Below, piece by piece: positions 50,032 through 60,526 of a DNA stretch of 64,000 bases. A program made the translations under genes and the position numbers. Location of the stretch: positions 1,240,001 through 1,304,000 of the forward strand of contig JAMCAN010000001.1 of NCBI GenBank assembly GCA_023715185.1. The letters run 5' to 3'. Source of the DNA: Planococcus sp. MER TA 32b (GTDB taxonomy: Bacteria > Bacillota > Bacilli > Bacillales_A > Planococcaceae). The notes beneath the pieces are model-generated. The model was given only the letters and a program-made list of their open reading frames with translations. It was not told the origin of the DNA and did not search any database. Position 1 is the stretch's first letter; the number at the start of each line of letters is the position of its first letter.

Positions 50032-50166
50032 ACCGATATTCCACAAAACAGCTCCGCTTTCCTGGTGGCTCGCGCTGAGCTAACTCAAGCTCGTTCCACT
50101 TCGCTCGAGTGGATCTCAGCACTTCGCTTAGTCACCTGGGAGTCTTCGCTGTTTTGCTTCATATCT
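50032..50166. repeat. Repeat island 4: uninterrupted module A
   Basis: The simplest module A copy, 135 bases. Ends are GATATTCCACAAAACAGC and GCTGTTTTGCTTCATATC, inverted copies of each other. Inner parts are CTTTCCTGG, CGCTGAGCTAACTC with GAGTGGATCTCAGC, and CACCTGGGAG. The whole can fold as one long imperfect hairpin. Confidence 0.78.
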
Positions 50167-50250
50167 CTGTTAGCCTTCTCTAAATAGAGTTGCATAATTA
50201 ATTTATAACAGGTAAAAAGATATTCATAATGCTTCTACATGAAACCAGAA

Positions 50251-50582
50251 TGGAGCGCTAGGCGGTGAAGGGCAAAGAAATGCTCCTGCATCGCTGCGCT
50301 GCTTCGTCGCAAAGCCTTGTCCTCGCTAGCTTCGGCCAATGTCTTTCCTGCGGGAAGCAGTGACGGCGCTTACGCCGGAGCGAAGCGAGTCCTGAGACCC
50401 CGCAGGGAAGGTTTGGCCGAACTTCATTCGGTCGAACCTTTGCGACGAAGCGTGGAACGCTGCAACGGTTTTTCATGTCTCGAAGCTAGCGCAGCGATGC
50501 AGAGACAGGAGCACACGGTTTTCGAAGCGCACGAGGAGGCTCAGGCCGCTCCCCGCGGAAAGCTTCCGCCTAGAGCGCAATG
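50251..50582. repeat. Repeat island 4: composite B-C element with inverted B nested in C
   Basis: Ends are inverted: AGCGCTAGGCGG (about 50254) and CCGCCTAGAGCGC (about 50566-50578). Module B is at 50281-50344 and module C at 50343-50578. C is split at CCGCAGG: about 117 bases (50408-50524) are inserted before CGCACGAGGAGGCTCAGG. Read in reverse, the insert starts CGAAAACCGTGTGCTCCTG and ends TTCGGCCAAACCTT, so it is a module B copy in opposite orientation. No gene is seen in this 775-base gap. Confidence 0.75.
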
Positions 50583-50592
50583 ATTGAAGAAG

Positions 50593-50620
50593 TCGACAGT
50601 TTCTAGACAGCCGATATAAC
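50593..50620 (+). promoter_or_regulatory. Possible promoter of polC
   Basis: TCGACA (50593-50598), 16-base spacer, TATAAC (50615-50620), 36 bases before polC and just outside the island 4 repeat. Confidence 0.45.
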
Positions 50621-50655
50621 GCGGTTTTATTAATATAAGAGCGAAGGGGATAGTT

Positions 50656-53600
50656 ATGACAAACCAGCAAGATCCTAAGATGCGTTTAAAGCTACTTCTT
50701 CAGCATCTCGATTTGACAGATGACGTACATATGCCTTTTTTCGAGGAGGCTGAATTGACACGGATGACGGTCCATAAAAAAGAACGGACCTGGCGCTTTA
50801 CGGTGAAACTTCAGAGAGTATTGCCGTTAAAGCTGTTCCTGTTATTAAAGGAACGTTTGCATTCCACATTTTCTCCGATTGCAGCTGTTCAGCTGACAAT
50901 CATTACGGATGAGCCCCAAGCTGATACTGAATTGATTTCAGCCTATTGGCGCTATGCTGTTGACGAATTGGCTGATATGGCGCCGCCGCTCCGTGAACGT
51001 TTGCTGGGACAGGCTCCCCAGTGGAACGGCAATAAAATGATGCTGAATTGTGGTCATGAGCATGAAATGATGGCGCTTAAAGCCAAATATACGGATAAAC
51101 TTGCAAATGTTTATCAACAATTTGGTTTTCCGAGAATTGCCATCGACTTCCAATTGACAGAAGATGATCAGCAGGCTGCGCATGAAGCATTCATGGAAGA
51201 ACGCCGCGCCGAGGAAGAAGAAATGGCCAAGAAAGCCTTATCTGATATGAAGAAGAGAGAGACGGACCGGAAAGAGAACGGCGCACCTGCAGGGCCATTC
51301 CAGATGGGAAGCAATATCAAACCGGATGAAACGATTGCTGAAATCCAATCCATCATTGATGAAGAACGGCGGATCACTGTCGAAGGCTATGTGTTTGACG
51401 CTGAAGTGCGTGAATTGCGCAGCGGCCGTTCCCTCTTGACGGTCAAAATCACGGATTATACAGACTCACTTCTTGTAAAAATGTTCTCCCGTGACAAAGA
51501 AGATGCCGAATTGATGAAGAACATCAAAAAGGGCATGTGGCTGAAAGCCCGCGGCTCCATCCAGATGGATACATTTGTCCGCGACCTTGTGATGATGGCG
51601 CAGGATATGGTGGAAGTGAAACCGCAATTGCGTCAGGATACAGCTTTAGAGAAGCGAGTGGAATTGCACCTTCATACTCCAATGAGCCAGATGGATGCAG
51701 TGTCATCTGTTGACGCCCTCGTGGGCCAGGCCGCTAAATGGGGCCATCCCGCCATTGCCATTACAGACCATGCCGGGGTGCAGTCTTTCCCGGACGCATA
51801 TGCCGCCAGCAAAAAACACGGCATCAAAGCGATATTCGGTTTGGAAGCGAATCTTGTGGATGATGGCGTTCCGATTGCGTTTGAAGAACGGCACGCGCTT
51901 CTTGAAGAAGAAACTTTTGTGGTATTCGACTTGGAAACGACAGGGTTATCTGCGGTTTACGATACAATCATCGAGCTTGCAGCCGTTAAGATCAAAGGCG
52001 GACAGATCATCGATAAATTCGAAAGCTTTGCGAATCCGCATCATCCGTTATCGGATACGACCATCGATTTGACAGGCATCACTGATGATATGGTCAAAGA
52101 TGCTCCGGAAGTGGAAGAAGTGATCCGCAATTACCATGAATGGGCTGGAGATCATATCATGGTTGCCCACAACGCCTCGTTCGATATGGGCTTCCTGTAT
52201 GTCGCCTATAAGAAGTACGGCATCGACAAAAAACACGCCACAATCGATACGCTGGAATTAGCGCGGATGCTCCATCCTGAATTGAAGAATCACCGATTGA
52301 ACACGCTGGCGAAAAAATTCGGCATAGAGCTCACCCAGCATCACCGGGCGATCTATGACACGGAAGCCACATCTTATTTGCTGACGCATCTATTGAAAGA
52401 AGCTCATCAAAAAGGGATTCATTATCATGATGAACTGAACAATTATGTCGGAGCCGGAGATGCGTATAAGCGCTCACGTCCGACTCATGTGACATTGCTT
52501 GCGCGAAATGACACGGGTCTTAAAAATCTGTTCAAGCTCGTATCCGCTTCGCATATCAATTATTTCTACCGGGTTCCACGGATTCCGCGTTCGCTTCTGC
52601 AGAAACACCGTGAAGGGCTTCTTGTCGGCTCAGGCTGCGATAAAGGGGAAGTTTTTGAAGCGGTCATGCAGAAGTCGATGGAAGAAGTGGAACGCACCGC
52701 ACAGTTCTATGATTATCTGGAAGTGCATCCAAAGGAAGTCTATGCGCCCCTGATAGAACGTGAAATGATCCGTGATGAATGGAATCTTGAAGATATCATC
52801 CGAAAGCTTGTGAAAGTCAGCAAAAAACTGGGGCTTCCTTTGGTCGCTACCGGAAATGTCCACTACCTGGATGAAAATGACGCGATCTACCGGCAGGTAC
52901 TGATCGGTTCTCAAGGCGGGGCTAATCCGCTGAACCGGACGAAGCTGCCGAAAGTCCATTTCCGCACAACTAATGAAATGCTCGACGCCTTCGACTTTTT
53001 GGGAGAAGAAACGGCGAAACAGATTGTTGTGGAAAATTCCAATAAAATTGCGGATATGATCGACACTGTCAAGCCGATTAAAGATGATCTCTATACACCT
53101 AAAATTGAAGGTGCAGATGAGGAAGTCAGAGAACTCAGCTATAATATGGCGCGAAGCATCTACGGGGAGCAGCTGCCTGAAATCGTGGAAGCCCGTATCG
53201 AAAAGGAATTGAAATCGATTATCGGCCATGGTTTTGCGGTTATTTACCTGATTTCACATAAACTTGTTAAGAAATCATTGGACGATGGCTATCTCGTCGG
53301 TTCCCGGGGATCTGTAGGATCCTCGTTAGTGGCGACACTTACGGAAATCACGGAAGTGAATCCGTTGCCGCCGCATTACATCTGCACTAAATGCCAAAAA
53401 TCTGAGTTCTTCGACGACGGTTCTGTCGGCTCAGGATTTGACCTTGAAGACAAGAACTGTCCGGATTGCGATGTTCCTTATAAAAAAGAAGGACAGGATA
53501 TTCCATTTGAAACTTTCCTCGGCTTTAAAGGCGACAAGGTACCGGATATCGATTTGAACTTCAGTGGAGAATATCAAGCGAAAGCACACAATTACACCAA

Positions 53601-54963
53601 GGAATTATTCGGTGAAGACAATGTTTTCCGCGCGGGAACAATCGGTACCGTTGCAGAGAAAACAGCCTACGGTTATGTGCGCGGGTATGCCAATGACCGG
53701 GATATGACCATACGGGGAGCGGAAATTGACCGTCTCGTCCAAGGCTGTACAGGGGTAAAACGAAGCACCGGGCAGCATCCGGGCGGGATTATCGTAGTGC
53801 CGGATTATATGGATATCTATGATTTCTCCCCTATTCAATTCCCTGCGGATGCGCAGGACTCGGAATGGAAAACGACGCATTTTGATTTCCATTCGATCCA
53901 TGATAATTTATTGAAACTGGATATTCTCGGGCACGATGATCCGACTGTTATCCGCATGCTCCAGGATTTGTCGGGCATAGATCCGAAAACGATACCGACT
54001 GACGACCCGGAAGTGATGAAAATATTCTCCGGCACGGAATCTCTCGGGGTTACAGAAGAACAGATCGGCTGTAAAACCGCGACCTATGGAATACCTGAAT
54101 TCGGTACGCGATTCGTGCGTCAAATGCTTGAAGAAACGAAACCGACGACTTTCTCGGAACTCGTACAGATTTCCGGTCTTTCCCACGGGACGGACGTATG
54201 GCTGAGCAATGCCCAGGAATTGATCAAAAACGGGACATGCCAGCTGTCCGATGTAATCGGCTGCCGTGATGATATTATGGTTTACCTGATTTACCAGGGG
54301 CTTGAATCATCCATGGCGTTTAAAATAATGGAAGCAGTCCGTAAAGGTAAAGGGCTGACACCGGAGTTTGAAGCGGCGATGAAAGAAGAAGGCGTTCCGA
54401 ACTGGTATATTGAATCATGTAAAAAGATCAAATACATGTTCCCGAAAGCCCACGCCGCCGCCTATGTATTAATGGCAGTCCGGATCGCTTATTTCAAAGT
54501 GCATTTCCCGATTCTTTATTATGCGGCTTACTTCACAGTCCGCGCGGAAGATTTTGATGTCAATGCGATGGCTAAAGGTTCCCATGCGATCCGTTCGGTT
54601 ATTGCGGAGATCAATGCCAAAGGGCTTGAAGCATCAACGAAAGAAAAGAACTTACTGACAGTCATGGAACTCGCGCTCGAAATGACGGAACGCGGTTACA
54701 AATTCCAGAAAGTGGACCTCTATAAATCGGAGGCCGATGAGTTCATCATCGAAGGCAATACGCTGATTCCCCCGTTCAACGCCATCCCTGGACTGGGTAC
54801 GAACGCCGCCAAATCGATTGTCGCTGCTCGCCAGGAAGGGACGTTCCTTTCAAAAGAAGACCTTCAGCAGCGTGGACGGGTTTCCAAAACCATCATTGAA
54901 TACATGGATGATCACGGATGTCTTGAAGGAATGCCCGAAGCCAACCAGTTGTCGCTGTTCTAG
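50656..54963 (+). CDS. polC: DNA polymerase III PolC-type, alpha subunit with proofreading
   Basis: Main replicative polymerase of low-GC Gram-positives. The 1435-residue protein has an N-terminal domain, an OB fold (about 235-330), a split PHP domain starting at [10 protein letters not shown] (about 337), an inserted DnaQ-like exonuclease with [10 protein letters not shown] (about 422-431), a zinc site (two CxxC pairs, about 910-940), palm motifs with PDIDLNF and a C-terminal helix-hairpin region. Length and order match B. subtilis PolC. Confidence 0.98.
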   Translation: MTNQQDPKMRLKLLLQHLDLTDDVHMPFFEEAELTRMTVHKKERTWRFTVKLQRVLPLKLFLLLKERLHSTFSPIAAVQLTIITDEPQADTELISAYWRYAVDELADMAPPLRERLLGQAPQWNGNKMMLNCGHEHEMMALKAKYTDKLANVYQQFGFPRIAIDFQLTEDDQQAAHEAFMEERRAEEEEMAKKALSDMKKRETDRKENGAPAGPFQMGSNIKPDETIAEIQSIIDEERRITVEGYVFDAEVRELRSGRSLLTVKITDYTDSLLVKMFSRDKEDAELMKNIKKGMWLKARGSIQMDTFVRDLVMMAQDMVEVKPQLRQDTALEKRVELHLHTPMSQMDAVSSVDALVGQAAKWGHPAIAITDHAGVQSFPDAYAASKKHGIKAIFGLEANLVDDGVPIAFEERHALLEEETFVVFDLETTGLSAVYDTIIELAAVKIKGGQIIDKFESFANPHHPLSDTTIDLTGITDDMVKDAPEVEEVIRNYHEWAGDHIMVAHNASFDMGFLYVAYKKYGIDKKHATIDTLELARMLHPELKNHRLNTLAKKFGIELTQHHRAIYDTEATSYLLTHLLKEAHQKGIHYHDELNNYVGAGDAYKRSRPTHVTLLARNDTGLKNLFKLVSASHINYFYRVPRIPRSLLQKHREGLLVGSGCDKGEVFEAVMQKSMEEVERTAQFYDYLEVHPKEVYAPLIEREMIRDEWNLEDIIRKLVKVSKKLGLPLVATGNVHYLDENDAIYRQVLIGSQGGANPLNRTKLPKVHFRTTNEMLDAFDFLGEETAKQIVVENSNKIADMIDTVKPIKDDLYTPKIEGADEEVRELSYNMARSIYGEQLPEIVEARIEKELKSIIGHGFAVIYLISHKLVKKSLDDGYLVGSRGSVGSSLVATLTEITEVNPLPPHYICTKCQKSEFFDDGSVGSGFDLEDKNCPDCDVPYKKEGQDIPFETFLGFKGDKVPDIDLNFSGEYQAKAHNYTKELFGEDNVFRAGTIGTVAEKTAYGYVRGYANDRDMTIRGAEIDRLVQGCTGVKRSTGQHPGGIIVVPDYMDIYDFSPIQFPADAQDSEWKTTHFDFHSIHDNLLKLDILGHDDPTVIRMLQDLSGIDPKTIPTDDPEVMKIFSGTESLGVTEEQIGCKTATYGIPEFGTRFVRQMLEETKPTTFSELVQISGLSHGTDVWLSNAQELIKNGTCQLSDVIGCRDDIMVYLIYQGLESSMAFKIMEAVRKGKGLTPEFEAAMKEEGVPNWYIESCKKIKYMFPKAHAAAYVLMAVRIAYFKVHFPILYYAAYFTVRAEDFDVNAMAKGSHAIRSVIAEINAKGLEASTKEKNLLTVMELALEMTERGYKFQKVDLYKSEADEFIIEGNTLIPPFNAIPGLGTNAAKSIVAARQEGTFLSKEDLQQRGRVSKTIIEYMDDHGCLEGMPEANQLSLF

Positions 54964-54967
54964 TCAG

Positions 54968-54996
54968 TTGCACTGGTGTCCCAATCGTGGTATTAT
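54968..54996 (+). promoter_or_regulatory. Predicted promoter of rimP-nusA-infB
   Basis: TTGCAC (54968-54973), 17-base spacer, TATTAT (54991-54996), starting five bases past the polC stop. Confidence 0.65.
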
Positions 54997-55025
54997 TGTA
55001 GTAACATTTACTGATAGCTCTGTCG

Positions 55026-55057
55026 CAGAAGAGTGGGTTCTCCCGCTCTTTTCTGTT
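55026..55057 (+). promoter_or_regulatory. Hairpin in the rimP-nusA leader (terminator or attenuator)
   Basis: CAGAAGAGTGGG pairs with CCCGCTCTTTTCTG (one G-U, one bulged T), loop TTCT. It lies after the predicted promoter and before rimP. The T-rich run is partly inside the stem, so it may be a polC terminator or an attenuator. Confidence 0.55.
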
Positions 55058-55099
55058 TGTAAAGACTTAAAATGAAACTTTGAATTGCGGGAGGCATGT

Positions 55100-55588
55100 A
55101 TGAGCAAAATTACAGAACAAATAGAAGAAATCACAAAGCCCATTACAGATGAGCTGAACCTTGAACTGGTTGATGTGGAATTTGTCAAAGAAGGCCGCAG
55201 CTGGTTTTTGCGTGTCTACGTGGACAATCCGGACGCGCCGATCGATATTGACCAATGTGCACTGGTCAGCGAAAGACTGAGTGAAATTTTGGATGAACTG
55301 GATCCGATCGAGCAGAATTATTTCCTTGAAGTATCTTCACCGGGAGCAGAGCGCCCATTGAAGAAAGAAAAAGATTTTGAGAATGCTATCAGTAAATTTA
55401 TCTATATCAAAACTTATGAACCGATTTTGGATGCAAAAGAATTTGAAGGCTATCTCCAGTCGTACACTGATGACGAAGTCCAAATTGAAGTTAAAATCAA
55501 AACCCGCAGAAAAACAATCGTGATTCCAAGACAGAAAATTGCTGTAATCCGTCTCGCAATTGATTTTTCAGCAAAACCTGATCGATGA
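55100..55588 (+). CDS. rimP: Ribosome maturation factor RimP
   Basis: Helps mature the 30S subunit. ATG 55100 follows GGGAGGC and gives 162 residues starting MSKITEQIEEIT. It has the N-terminal alpha/beta domain with LVDVEFVKEG and YFLEVSSPGAERPLKK in two pieces, and an SH3-like C-terminal domain. It leads the nusA operon, the normal arrangement. Confidence 0.96.
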   Translation: MSKITEQIEEITKPITDELNLELVDVEFVKEGRSWFLRVYVDNPDAPIDIDQCALVSERLSEILDELDPIEQNYFLEVSSPGAERPLKKEKDFENAISKFIYIKTYEPILDAKEFEGYLQSYTDDEVQIEVKIKTRRKTIVIPRQKIAVIRLAIDFSAKPDR

Positions 55589-55607
55589 ACCTAGGAGTGG
55601 ATAAAAA

Positions 55608-56735
55608 ATGAGCAGTGAGTTATTGAATGCTTTAGAGGCATTGGAGAAACAAAAAGGTATTTCGCGTGATGTCTTGATCGAAGCGATCGAAGCGGCATTA
55701 GTGACTGCGTATAAACGCAATTTCAATCAGGCGCAGAACGTCCGTGTGGATTTGAATCTTAATACGGGTACGATGCTTGTCTATTCCAGAAAAGATGTCG
55801 TTGAGGAAGTGGAAGACGATCGTCTGCAGATATCTTTGGAAGACGCTCATGCCATCAACCCTGCATATGAAGTCGGGGATGTCGTGGAAGAAGAAGTGAC
55901 GCCGCGCAACTTCGGCCGTATCGCTGCTCAGACAGCCAAGCAAGTAGTTACACAGCGTGTGCGTGAAGCAGAGCGCGGTCTTGTTTTTGAAGAGTTTGTC
56001 GATCGCGCGGATGATATCGTCAACGGCATTGTCGAACGCATGGATGCCCGCAACCTGTATGTCGGTCTTGGGAAAGTCGAAGCGGTTCTTCCGCAGACTG
56101 AGCAGATGCCGAATGAGTCTTATCAGCCACATGATCGGATCAAGGTATATATTACCAAGGTCGAGCGTACTACACGCGGACCACAGGTGTTTGTATCAAG
56201 AACACATCCAGGTTTATTGCGCAGATTGTTTGAAACCGAAGTGCCTGAAATCTATGATGGCATTGTTGAAATCAAGTCGATTGCCCGCGAAGCAGGAGAC
56301 CGTTCGAAGATTTCTGTCATGGCCCACCGCGAAGACATCGATCCAGTCGGTTCATGTGTCGGCTCTAAAGGAGCGCGTGTGCAGACAATCGTCAACGAAT
56401 TAAGCGGTGAAAAAATCGATATCGTTGAATGGTCAGAGGAGCCGGTGATTTTTGTCGCCAATGCACTGAGCCCATCAAAAGTACTTGATGTCCAGGTGAA
56501 TGAAGAGGAAAAATCAACTACTGTTGTTGTGCCTGACTATCAATTATCACTGGCAATCGGCAAGCGCGGTCAGAATGCGCGTCTTGCAGCCAAATTGACG
56601 GGATGGAAAATTGATATCAAGAGTGAGACAGATGCACGTGAGATGGGCATTTATCCGAATCCGGACGCTGACATCGAATTGGTGGAATCCGGTGAAGAAA
56701 CCGATGACTTCGATTTCTACGAAGAAAAAGAATAA
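55608..56735 (+). CDS. nusA: Transcription termination/antitermination factor NusA
   Basis: RNA polymerase-binding factor for pausing and termination. The 375-residue Gram-positive form has an N-terminal RNAP-binding domain (1-125), S1 domain (about 133-200), two KH domains (about 230-345; DPVGSCVGSKGARVQ and LAIGKRGQNARLAAKL) and a short acidic tail. It lacks the C-terminal acidic repeats of enterobacterial NusA, as expected. Confidence 0.97.
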   Translation: MSSELLNALEALEKQKGISRDVLIEAIEAALVTAYKRNFNQAQNVRVDLNLNTGTMLVYSRKDVVEEVEDDRLQISLEDAHAINPAYEVGDVVEEEVTPRNFGRIAAQTAKQVVTQRVREAERGLVFEEFVDRADDIVNGIVERMDARNLYVGLGKVEAVLPQTEQMPNESYQPHDRIKVYITKVERTTRGPQVFVSRTHPGLLRRLFETEVPEIYDGIVEIKSIAREAGDRSKISVMAHREDIDPVGSCVGSKGARVQTIVNELSGEKIDIVEWSEEPVIFVANALSPSKVLDVQVNEEEKSTTVVVPDYQLSLAIGKRGQNARLAAKLTGWKIDIKSETDAREMGIYPNPDADIELVESGEETDDFDFYEEKE

Positions 56736-56755
56736 GAAAGATAAGGTGATGTCCG

Positions 56756-57034
56756 TTGGCTCTGCAGAAGAAAATTCCACTCAGGAAGTGTGTAGCAACA
56801 GGCGAGATGCATCCTAAAAAAGAAATGATCCGTATCGTGCGTTCCAAGGAAGGCGAAGTGAGCGTCGATCTGACTGGGAAAAAGTCTGGGCGAGGAGCCT
56901 ATGTTTCCAAATCTGAGGCAGCTGTTGCAGCGGCCAAAAAGAAAAAGGTGCTCGACAACCAATTGGAAGTCAAAGTGCCTGAGGAGATATATGAAGAATT
57001 GCTGCGGGTCGTACTAAGAGAGCAGTTGAAGTAA
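56756..57034 (+). CDS. rnpM: RNase P modulator RnpM (YlxR)
   Basis: A 92-residue DUF448 protein with PLRKCVATGEMHPKKEM and GRGAYVS motifs. YlxR proteins bind RNA; in B. subtilis it is reported to bind RNase P RNA and modulate its activity. It starts at TTG 56756, preceded by AAGGTGAT; no in-frame ATG precedes the conserved region. ylxQ starts two bases after its stop. Confidence 0.93.
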   Translation: MALQKKIPLRKCVATGEMHPKKEMIRIVRSKEGEVSVDLTGKKSGRGAYVSKSEAAVAAAKKKKVLDNQLEVKVPEEIYEELLRVVLREQLK

Positions 57035-57035
57035 A

Positions 57036-57356
57036 ATGGAAACAAAACAGAAGATCCTCCAGATCCTCGGCCTTGCGACAAGAGCAAGAATGACAATCAC
57101 AGGGGAAGAACTGACAATCAATGAAGTGCGCAGAGGCAATGCGAAATTGGTGTTGCTGGCGGAAGACGCTTCGGAAAACACAATGAAAAAACTGCAGGAT
57201 AAATGCAGCTATTATAAAGTCGACCTGCAAATATTCGGAACCCGTTCCGAAATTGGGCATGCTGTCGGCAAAGAAGAGCGTGTAGTTATGGCGATAACCG
57301 ATGCAGGTTTCGCCAAAAAACTGAAAAGCTTGTTCGATGAAAATAACCGGGGGTGA
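57036..57356 (+). CDS. rplGA: L7Ae-family K-turn RNA-binding protein YlxQ
   Basis: A 106-residue L7Ae/L30e-fold protein with [28 protein letters not shown] and [12 protein letters not shown], typical of the YlxQ family. Members bind kink-turn RNA; its target here is unknown. It lies between rnpM and infB with minimal gaps, the standard order. Confidence 0.92.
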   Translation: METKQKILQILGLATRARMTITGEELTINEVRRGNAKLVLLAEDASENTMKKLQDKCSYYKVDLQIFGTRSEIGHAVGKEERVVMAITDAGFAKKLKSLFDENNRG

Positions 57357-57360
57357 GCAG

Positions 57361-59685
57361 ATGACCAAAATTCGAGTACATGAATACGCGAAAAAAGTAG
57401 ATAAACCAAGCAAAGAGATCATCCAGCAATTATCAAAAATGGATATTTCAGTAACTAATCATATGTCGACATTAGAGGACAACGCTGTTTCAAAATTGGA
57501 CGGCATTTACAAGAAATCTTCATCCGCTTCAATAGCACCAGCTCCAACTAAACCACAGAATCAAGGGCAGAACCGTTCGCAAGGACAAGGTTCGCGTCCG
57601 TCAGGCCAAGGCCAATCCCGTCCGCAGGGCGGTCAGAACGGCTCACGTCCATCTGGGCAGGGGCAACGTCCGGGGCAATCACGTCCGGCTGCAGCACCAA
57701 GCCAGGGGCAATCGCGTTCTCAAGGCAACGGCCAGAGAAATGCAGCTCCAGCAAAAACAGGTTCGAACTTTACACCTAAGGCCGCAAAACCGACAGCAGG
57801 ACCAGGACAGCGCAATTCCAACCGTCCAGGTGGCGGCGGTCCAGGCCGCGGCGGCCAGAACCGCAACAGAAAAGGCAAACAGCAGCGTCCAGTGAATCCA
57901 CTGCCGCCGATGCCTAAAAAAGAGAAAGAACTGCCGGCTAAAATCACTTTTACCGAATCTTTGACAGTTGGCGAACTGGCGAAAAAATTAGGCCGTGAAC
58001 CATCTGAAATCATCAAAAAATTATTCATGCTTGGTGTAATGGCTACCATTAACCAGGAACTTGATAAAGATGCGATCGAATTGATCTGCGCTGAATATGA
58101 AGTGGAAGTGGAAGAAGAAATCCTGGTTGATAAAACCGACCTTGAAGTCTACTTTGAACCGGAAGATGAAACGTTGAATGAAGAACGTCCACCGGTAGTT
58201 ACAATCATGGGTCACGTCGACCATGGTAAAACAACACTTCTTGATTCGATCCGCCACACGAAAGTGACAGCAGGAGAAGCTGGCGGGATTACACAGCATA
58301 TCGGTGCATATCAAGTAGTTGAAGACGGCAAAAAAATCACTTTCCTGGATACGCCTGGTCACGCGGCATTTACAACAATGCGCGCACGCGGAGCGAAAGT
58401 GACGGATTTGGCTATTATCGTAGTCGCTGCTGATGACGGTGTAATGCCGCAGACAGTCGAAGCGATCAACCATGCGAAAGCTGCTGAAGTCCCGATTATC
58501 ATTGCAGTCAATAAAATGGATAAACCGAGCGCCAACCCTGACCGCGTTATGCAGGAATTGACTGAACATGGTCTTGTTCCGGAAGCATGGGGCGGAGATA
58601 CAATCTTTGTTCCGCTTTCAGCGTTGAAAGGTGAAGGCATCGATACATTGCTGGAAATGATTCTTCTTGTTTCTGAAGTCGGAGAATTGAAAGCGAACCC
58701 GGGACGCCGCGCTATTGGTACGGTTATTGAAGCGGAGCTCGACAAAGGCCGAGGCTCAGTTGCTACACTTCTGGTACAGGACGGCACTTTGAATGTCGGT
58801 GATCCGATTGTTGTCGGGAACACATTTGGACGTGTCAGAGCGATGGTTTCTGATACAGGACGCCGAGTGAAAGAAGCAGGCCCATCAATGCCGGTTGAAA
58901 TCACCGGTTTGAATGATGTGCCGCAGGCAGGCGATCGTTTTGTCGTGTTCGAAGACGAGAAAACAGCTCGCTCTGTTGGTGAAAGCCGTGCTACTTCGGC
59001 ATTGCAGGTACAGCGTTCAGAAAAAACACGTGTAACACTTGATAACCTTTTTGATCAATTGAAACAGGGTGAGATGAAAGAATTGAACTTGATCGTCAAA
59101 GCTGATGTTCAGGGGGCAGTTGAAGCGATGGCTGCTTCACTTCTGAAAATCGATGTAGAAGGCGTCAACGTCAAAATCATCCACACTGGCGCAGGTGCCA
59201 TCACGGAATCGGATATTTCCCTTGCAGCGGCATCCAATGCCATCGTCATCGGATTCAACGTTCGTCCGGATGCCAATGCCAAACGCGCAGCAGAAGCTGA
59301 AGGCGTGGATATCCGTCTGCACCGCATCATCTATAAAGTAATCGAAGAAATTGAATTTGCAATGAAAGGCTTGCTTGATCCTGAATTCGAGGAGAAAGTT
59401 ATCGGCCAGGCGGAAGTCCGCAGCACATTCAAGGTATCGAAAGTCGGGACAATTGCCGGAAGTTATGTAACTGACGGTAAAATCACACGTGACAGCGGGG
59501 TTCGTGTCATTCGTGAAGGAATTGTTGTTTTCGAAGGCGAAATGGATACTTTGAAACGCTTTAAAGACGACGCCAAAGAAGTGGCTAAAGGCTACGAATG
59601 CGGTATTACCATCAAGAATTTCAATGACGTCAAAGAAGGCGACATCATTGAAGCTTATGTCATGGAAGAAATCGAACGGAAATGA
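57361..59685 (+). CDS. infB: Translation initiation factor IF-2
   Basis: GTPase that brings initiator tRNA to the 30S subunit. ATG 57361 follows GGGGGTGAG and gives 774 residues starting [13 protein letters not shown]. The N-terminal IF2-N helix is followed by a low-complexity Gly/Gln/Ser/Arg/Pro stretch (about 55-180) built from short GQ, QSRP and SRPSGQGQ units. A second IF2-N, then the G domain GHVDHGKTT (about 284-292), DTPGH and NKMD follow, then the C-terminal barrels. An internal start giving a shorter form is possible but not shown. Confidence 0.97.
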   Translation: MTKIRVHEYAKKVDKPSKEIIQQLSKMDISVTNHMSTLEDNAVSKLDGIYKKSSSASIAPAPTKPQNQGQNRSQGQGSRPSGQGQSRPQGGQNGSRPSGQGQRPGQSRPAAAPSQGQSRSQGNGQRNAAPAKTGSNFTPKAAKPTAGPGQRNSNRPGGGGPGRGGQNRNRKGKQQRPVNPLPPMPKKEKELPAKITFTESLTVGELAKKLGREPSEIIKKLFMLGVMATINQELDKDAIELICAEYEVEVEEEILVDKTDLEVYFEPEDETLNEERPPVVTIMGHVDHGKTTLLDSIRHTKVTAGEAGGITQHIGAYQVVEDGKKITFLDTPGHAAFTTMRARGAKVTDLAIIVVAADDGVMPQTVEAINHAKAAEVPIIIAVNKMDKPSANPDRVMQELTEHGLVPEAWGGDTIFVPLSALKGEGIDTLLEMILLVSEVGELKANPGRRAIGTVIEAELDKGRGSVATLLVQDGTLNVGDPIVVGNTFGRVRAMVSDTGRRVKEAGPSMPVEITGLNDVPQAGDRFVVFEDEKTARSVGESRATSALQVQRSEKTRVTLDNLFDQLKQGEMKELNLIVKADVQGAVEAMAASLLKIDVEGVNVKIIHTGAGAITESDISLAAASNAIVIGFNVRPDANAKRAAEAEGVDIRLHRIIYKVIEEIEFAMKGLLDPEFEEKVIGQAEVRSTFKVSKVGTIAGSYVTDGKITRDSGVRVIREGIVVFEGEMDTLKRFKDDAKEVAKGYECGITIKNFNDVKEGDIIEAYVMEEIERK

Positions 59686-59960
59686 TCCTTTACATGGAAT
59701 GCGAATTCTTCATACCGTCGGCGCATTCATTGAAGGAAAAAAGGGCAGTGCTGAAAAGCATGCTGACCCGTTCAAAACAAAAGTTCAATATTTCCGCAGC
59801 GGAAATTGACCACCAGAATGTATGGCAGCGCACGCGCCTTGCCTTTGTCACCGTTTCTTCCTCAAAAGAAATGGCTGAAAAGGAAATGGCGCAAGTGCTG
59901 TACTATCTGGAAAGCAACCCGATGTGGGAATGTCTTGAACATCATCAAGAATATCTGTAA
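59682..59960 (+). CDS. ylxP: DUF503 family protein YlxP
   Basis: A 92-residue YlxP protein with [16 protein letters not shown] and [16 protein letters not shown], both conserved in DUF503. Function is not established; the gene is nearly always between infB and rbfA. It starts inside the infB stop (ATGA) and is followed by rbfA 18 bases later. Confidence 0.92.
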   Translation: MILYMECEFFIPSAHSLKEKRAVLKSMLTRSKQKFNISAAEIDHQNVWQRTRLAFVTVSSSKEMAEKEMAQVLYYLESNPMWECLEHHQEYL

Positions 59961-59978
59961 GAACGAGGTGAATAAGCA

Positions 59979-60332
59979 ATGACAATGCGCTCGAATCGTG
60001 TAGGCGAACAAATGAAAAAAGAGCTCAGCGATATCATCAGCCGCAAGCTGAAAGATCCGCGAATCGGATTTGTCACGGTAACAGATGTAGAAGTTACCGG
60101 AGATCTCCAGCAAGCGACAGTCTATATCAGTGTATTGGGTGATGATGCTGCAAAAGAGCAGACATTGCTCGGCTTATCGAAATCCAAAGGATTTATCCGT
60201 TCAGAAATCGGCCAGCGTATCCGTTTGCGCAAAACACCTGAACTATCATTCGAATTCGATACTTCAGTGGCATACGGAAACCGGATCGACAGTCTGCTTC
60301 GGGATATCAAAGAACCGAAAGACGAACAATAA
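59979..60332 (+). CDS. rbfA: Ribosome-binding factor A
   Basis: KH-like 30S maturation factor acting on the 5' region of 16S rRNA. The 117-residue protein begins [17 protein letters not shown] and has [16 protein letters not shown] and [13 protein letters not shown], family hallmarks. It is the last gene of the rimP operon; a structured element and a terminator follow before truB. Confidence 0.96.
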   Translation: MTMRSNRVGEQMKKELSDIISRKLKDPRIGFVTVTDVEVTGDLQQATVYISVLGDDAAKEQTLLGLSKSKGFIRSEIGQRIRLRKTPELSFEFDTSVAYGNRIDSLLRDIKEPKDEQ

Positions 60333-60343
60333 AGAGAAACTTC

Positions 60344-60456
60344 ATTCAGTGGGAGTTTCTTTATCCCCACTGAATATTAGTTGATCCAATCGGGTTTTTA
60401 TGGTCAGTTGATCTCCCACTTGAAGAAGTGGAAGTCTTACTGACCGTTAAAACGGG
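60344..60456. repeat. Multi-hairpin element between rbfA and truB
   Basis: Two large hairpins in 113 bases. The first is a perfect 10-base stem ATTCAGTGGG / CCCACTGAAT (60344-60375). The second (60391-60456) pairs GTTTTTATGGTCAGT with ACTGACCGTTAAAAC and encloses CCACTT / AAGTGG. An alternative stem AGAAACT / AGTTTCT at the rbfA end would exclude the first. It resembles, from memory, end structures of IS200/IS605-type elements, but no transposase or TnpB is present. Confidence 0.6.
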
Positions 60457-60464
60457 ATAAAACC

Positions 60465-60502
60465 AGGCCTGCTGTCTATTTCTTAGATTGCAGGCTTTTT
60501 TA
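60465..60502 (+). terminator. Intrinsic terminator before truB
   Basis: GCCTGC / GCAGGC with inner TCTA / TAGA, then six T (60496-60501). It separates truB-ribF from the nusA operon, which is unusual because truB commonly continues that operon. Confidence 0.85.
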
Positions 60503-60526
60503 CATATCAGTAAGGGGTTGAAACAG

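Noticed and set aside
50317-50583. 88-codon open frame in island 4
   Set aside because: Composed of modules B and C; the matching copy at 25 kb does not keep the frame.
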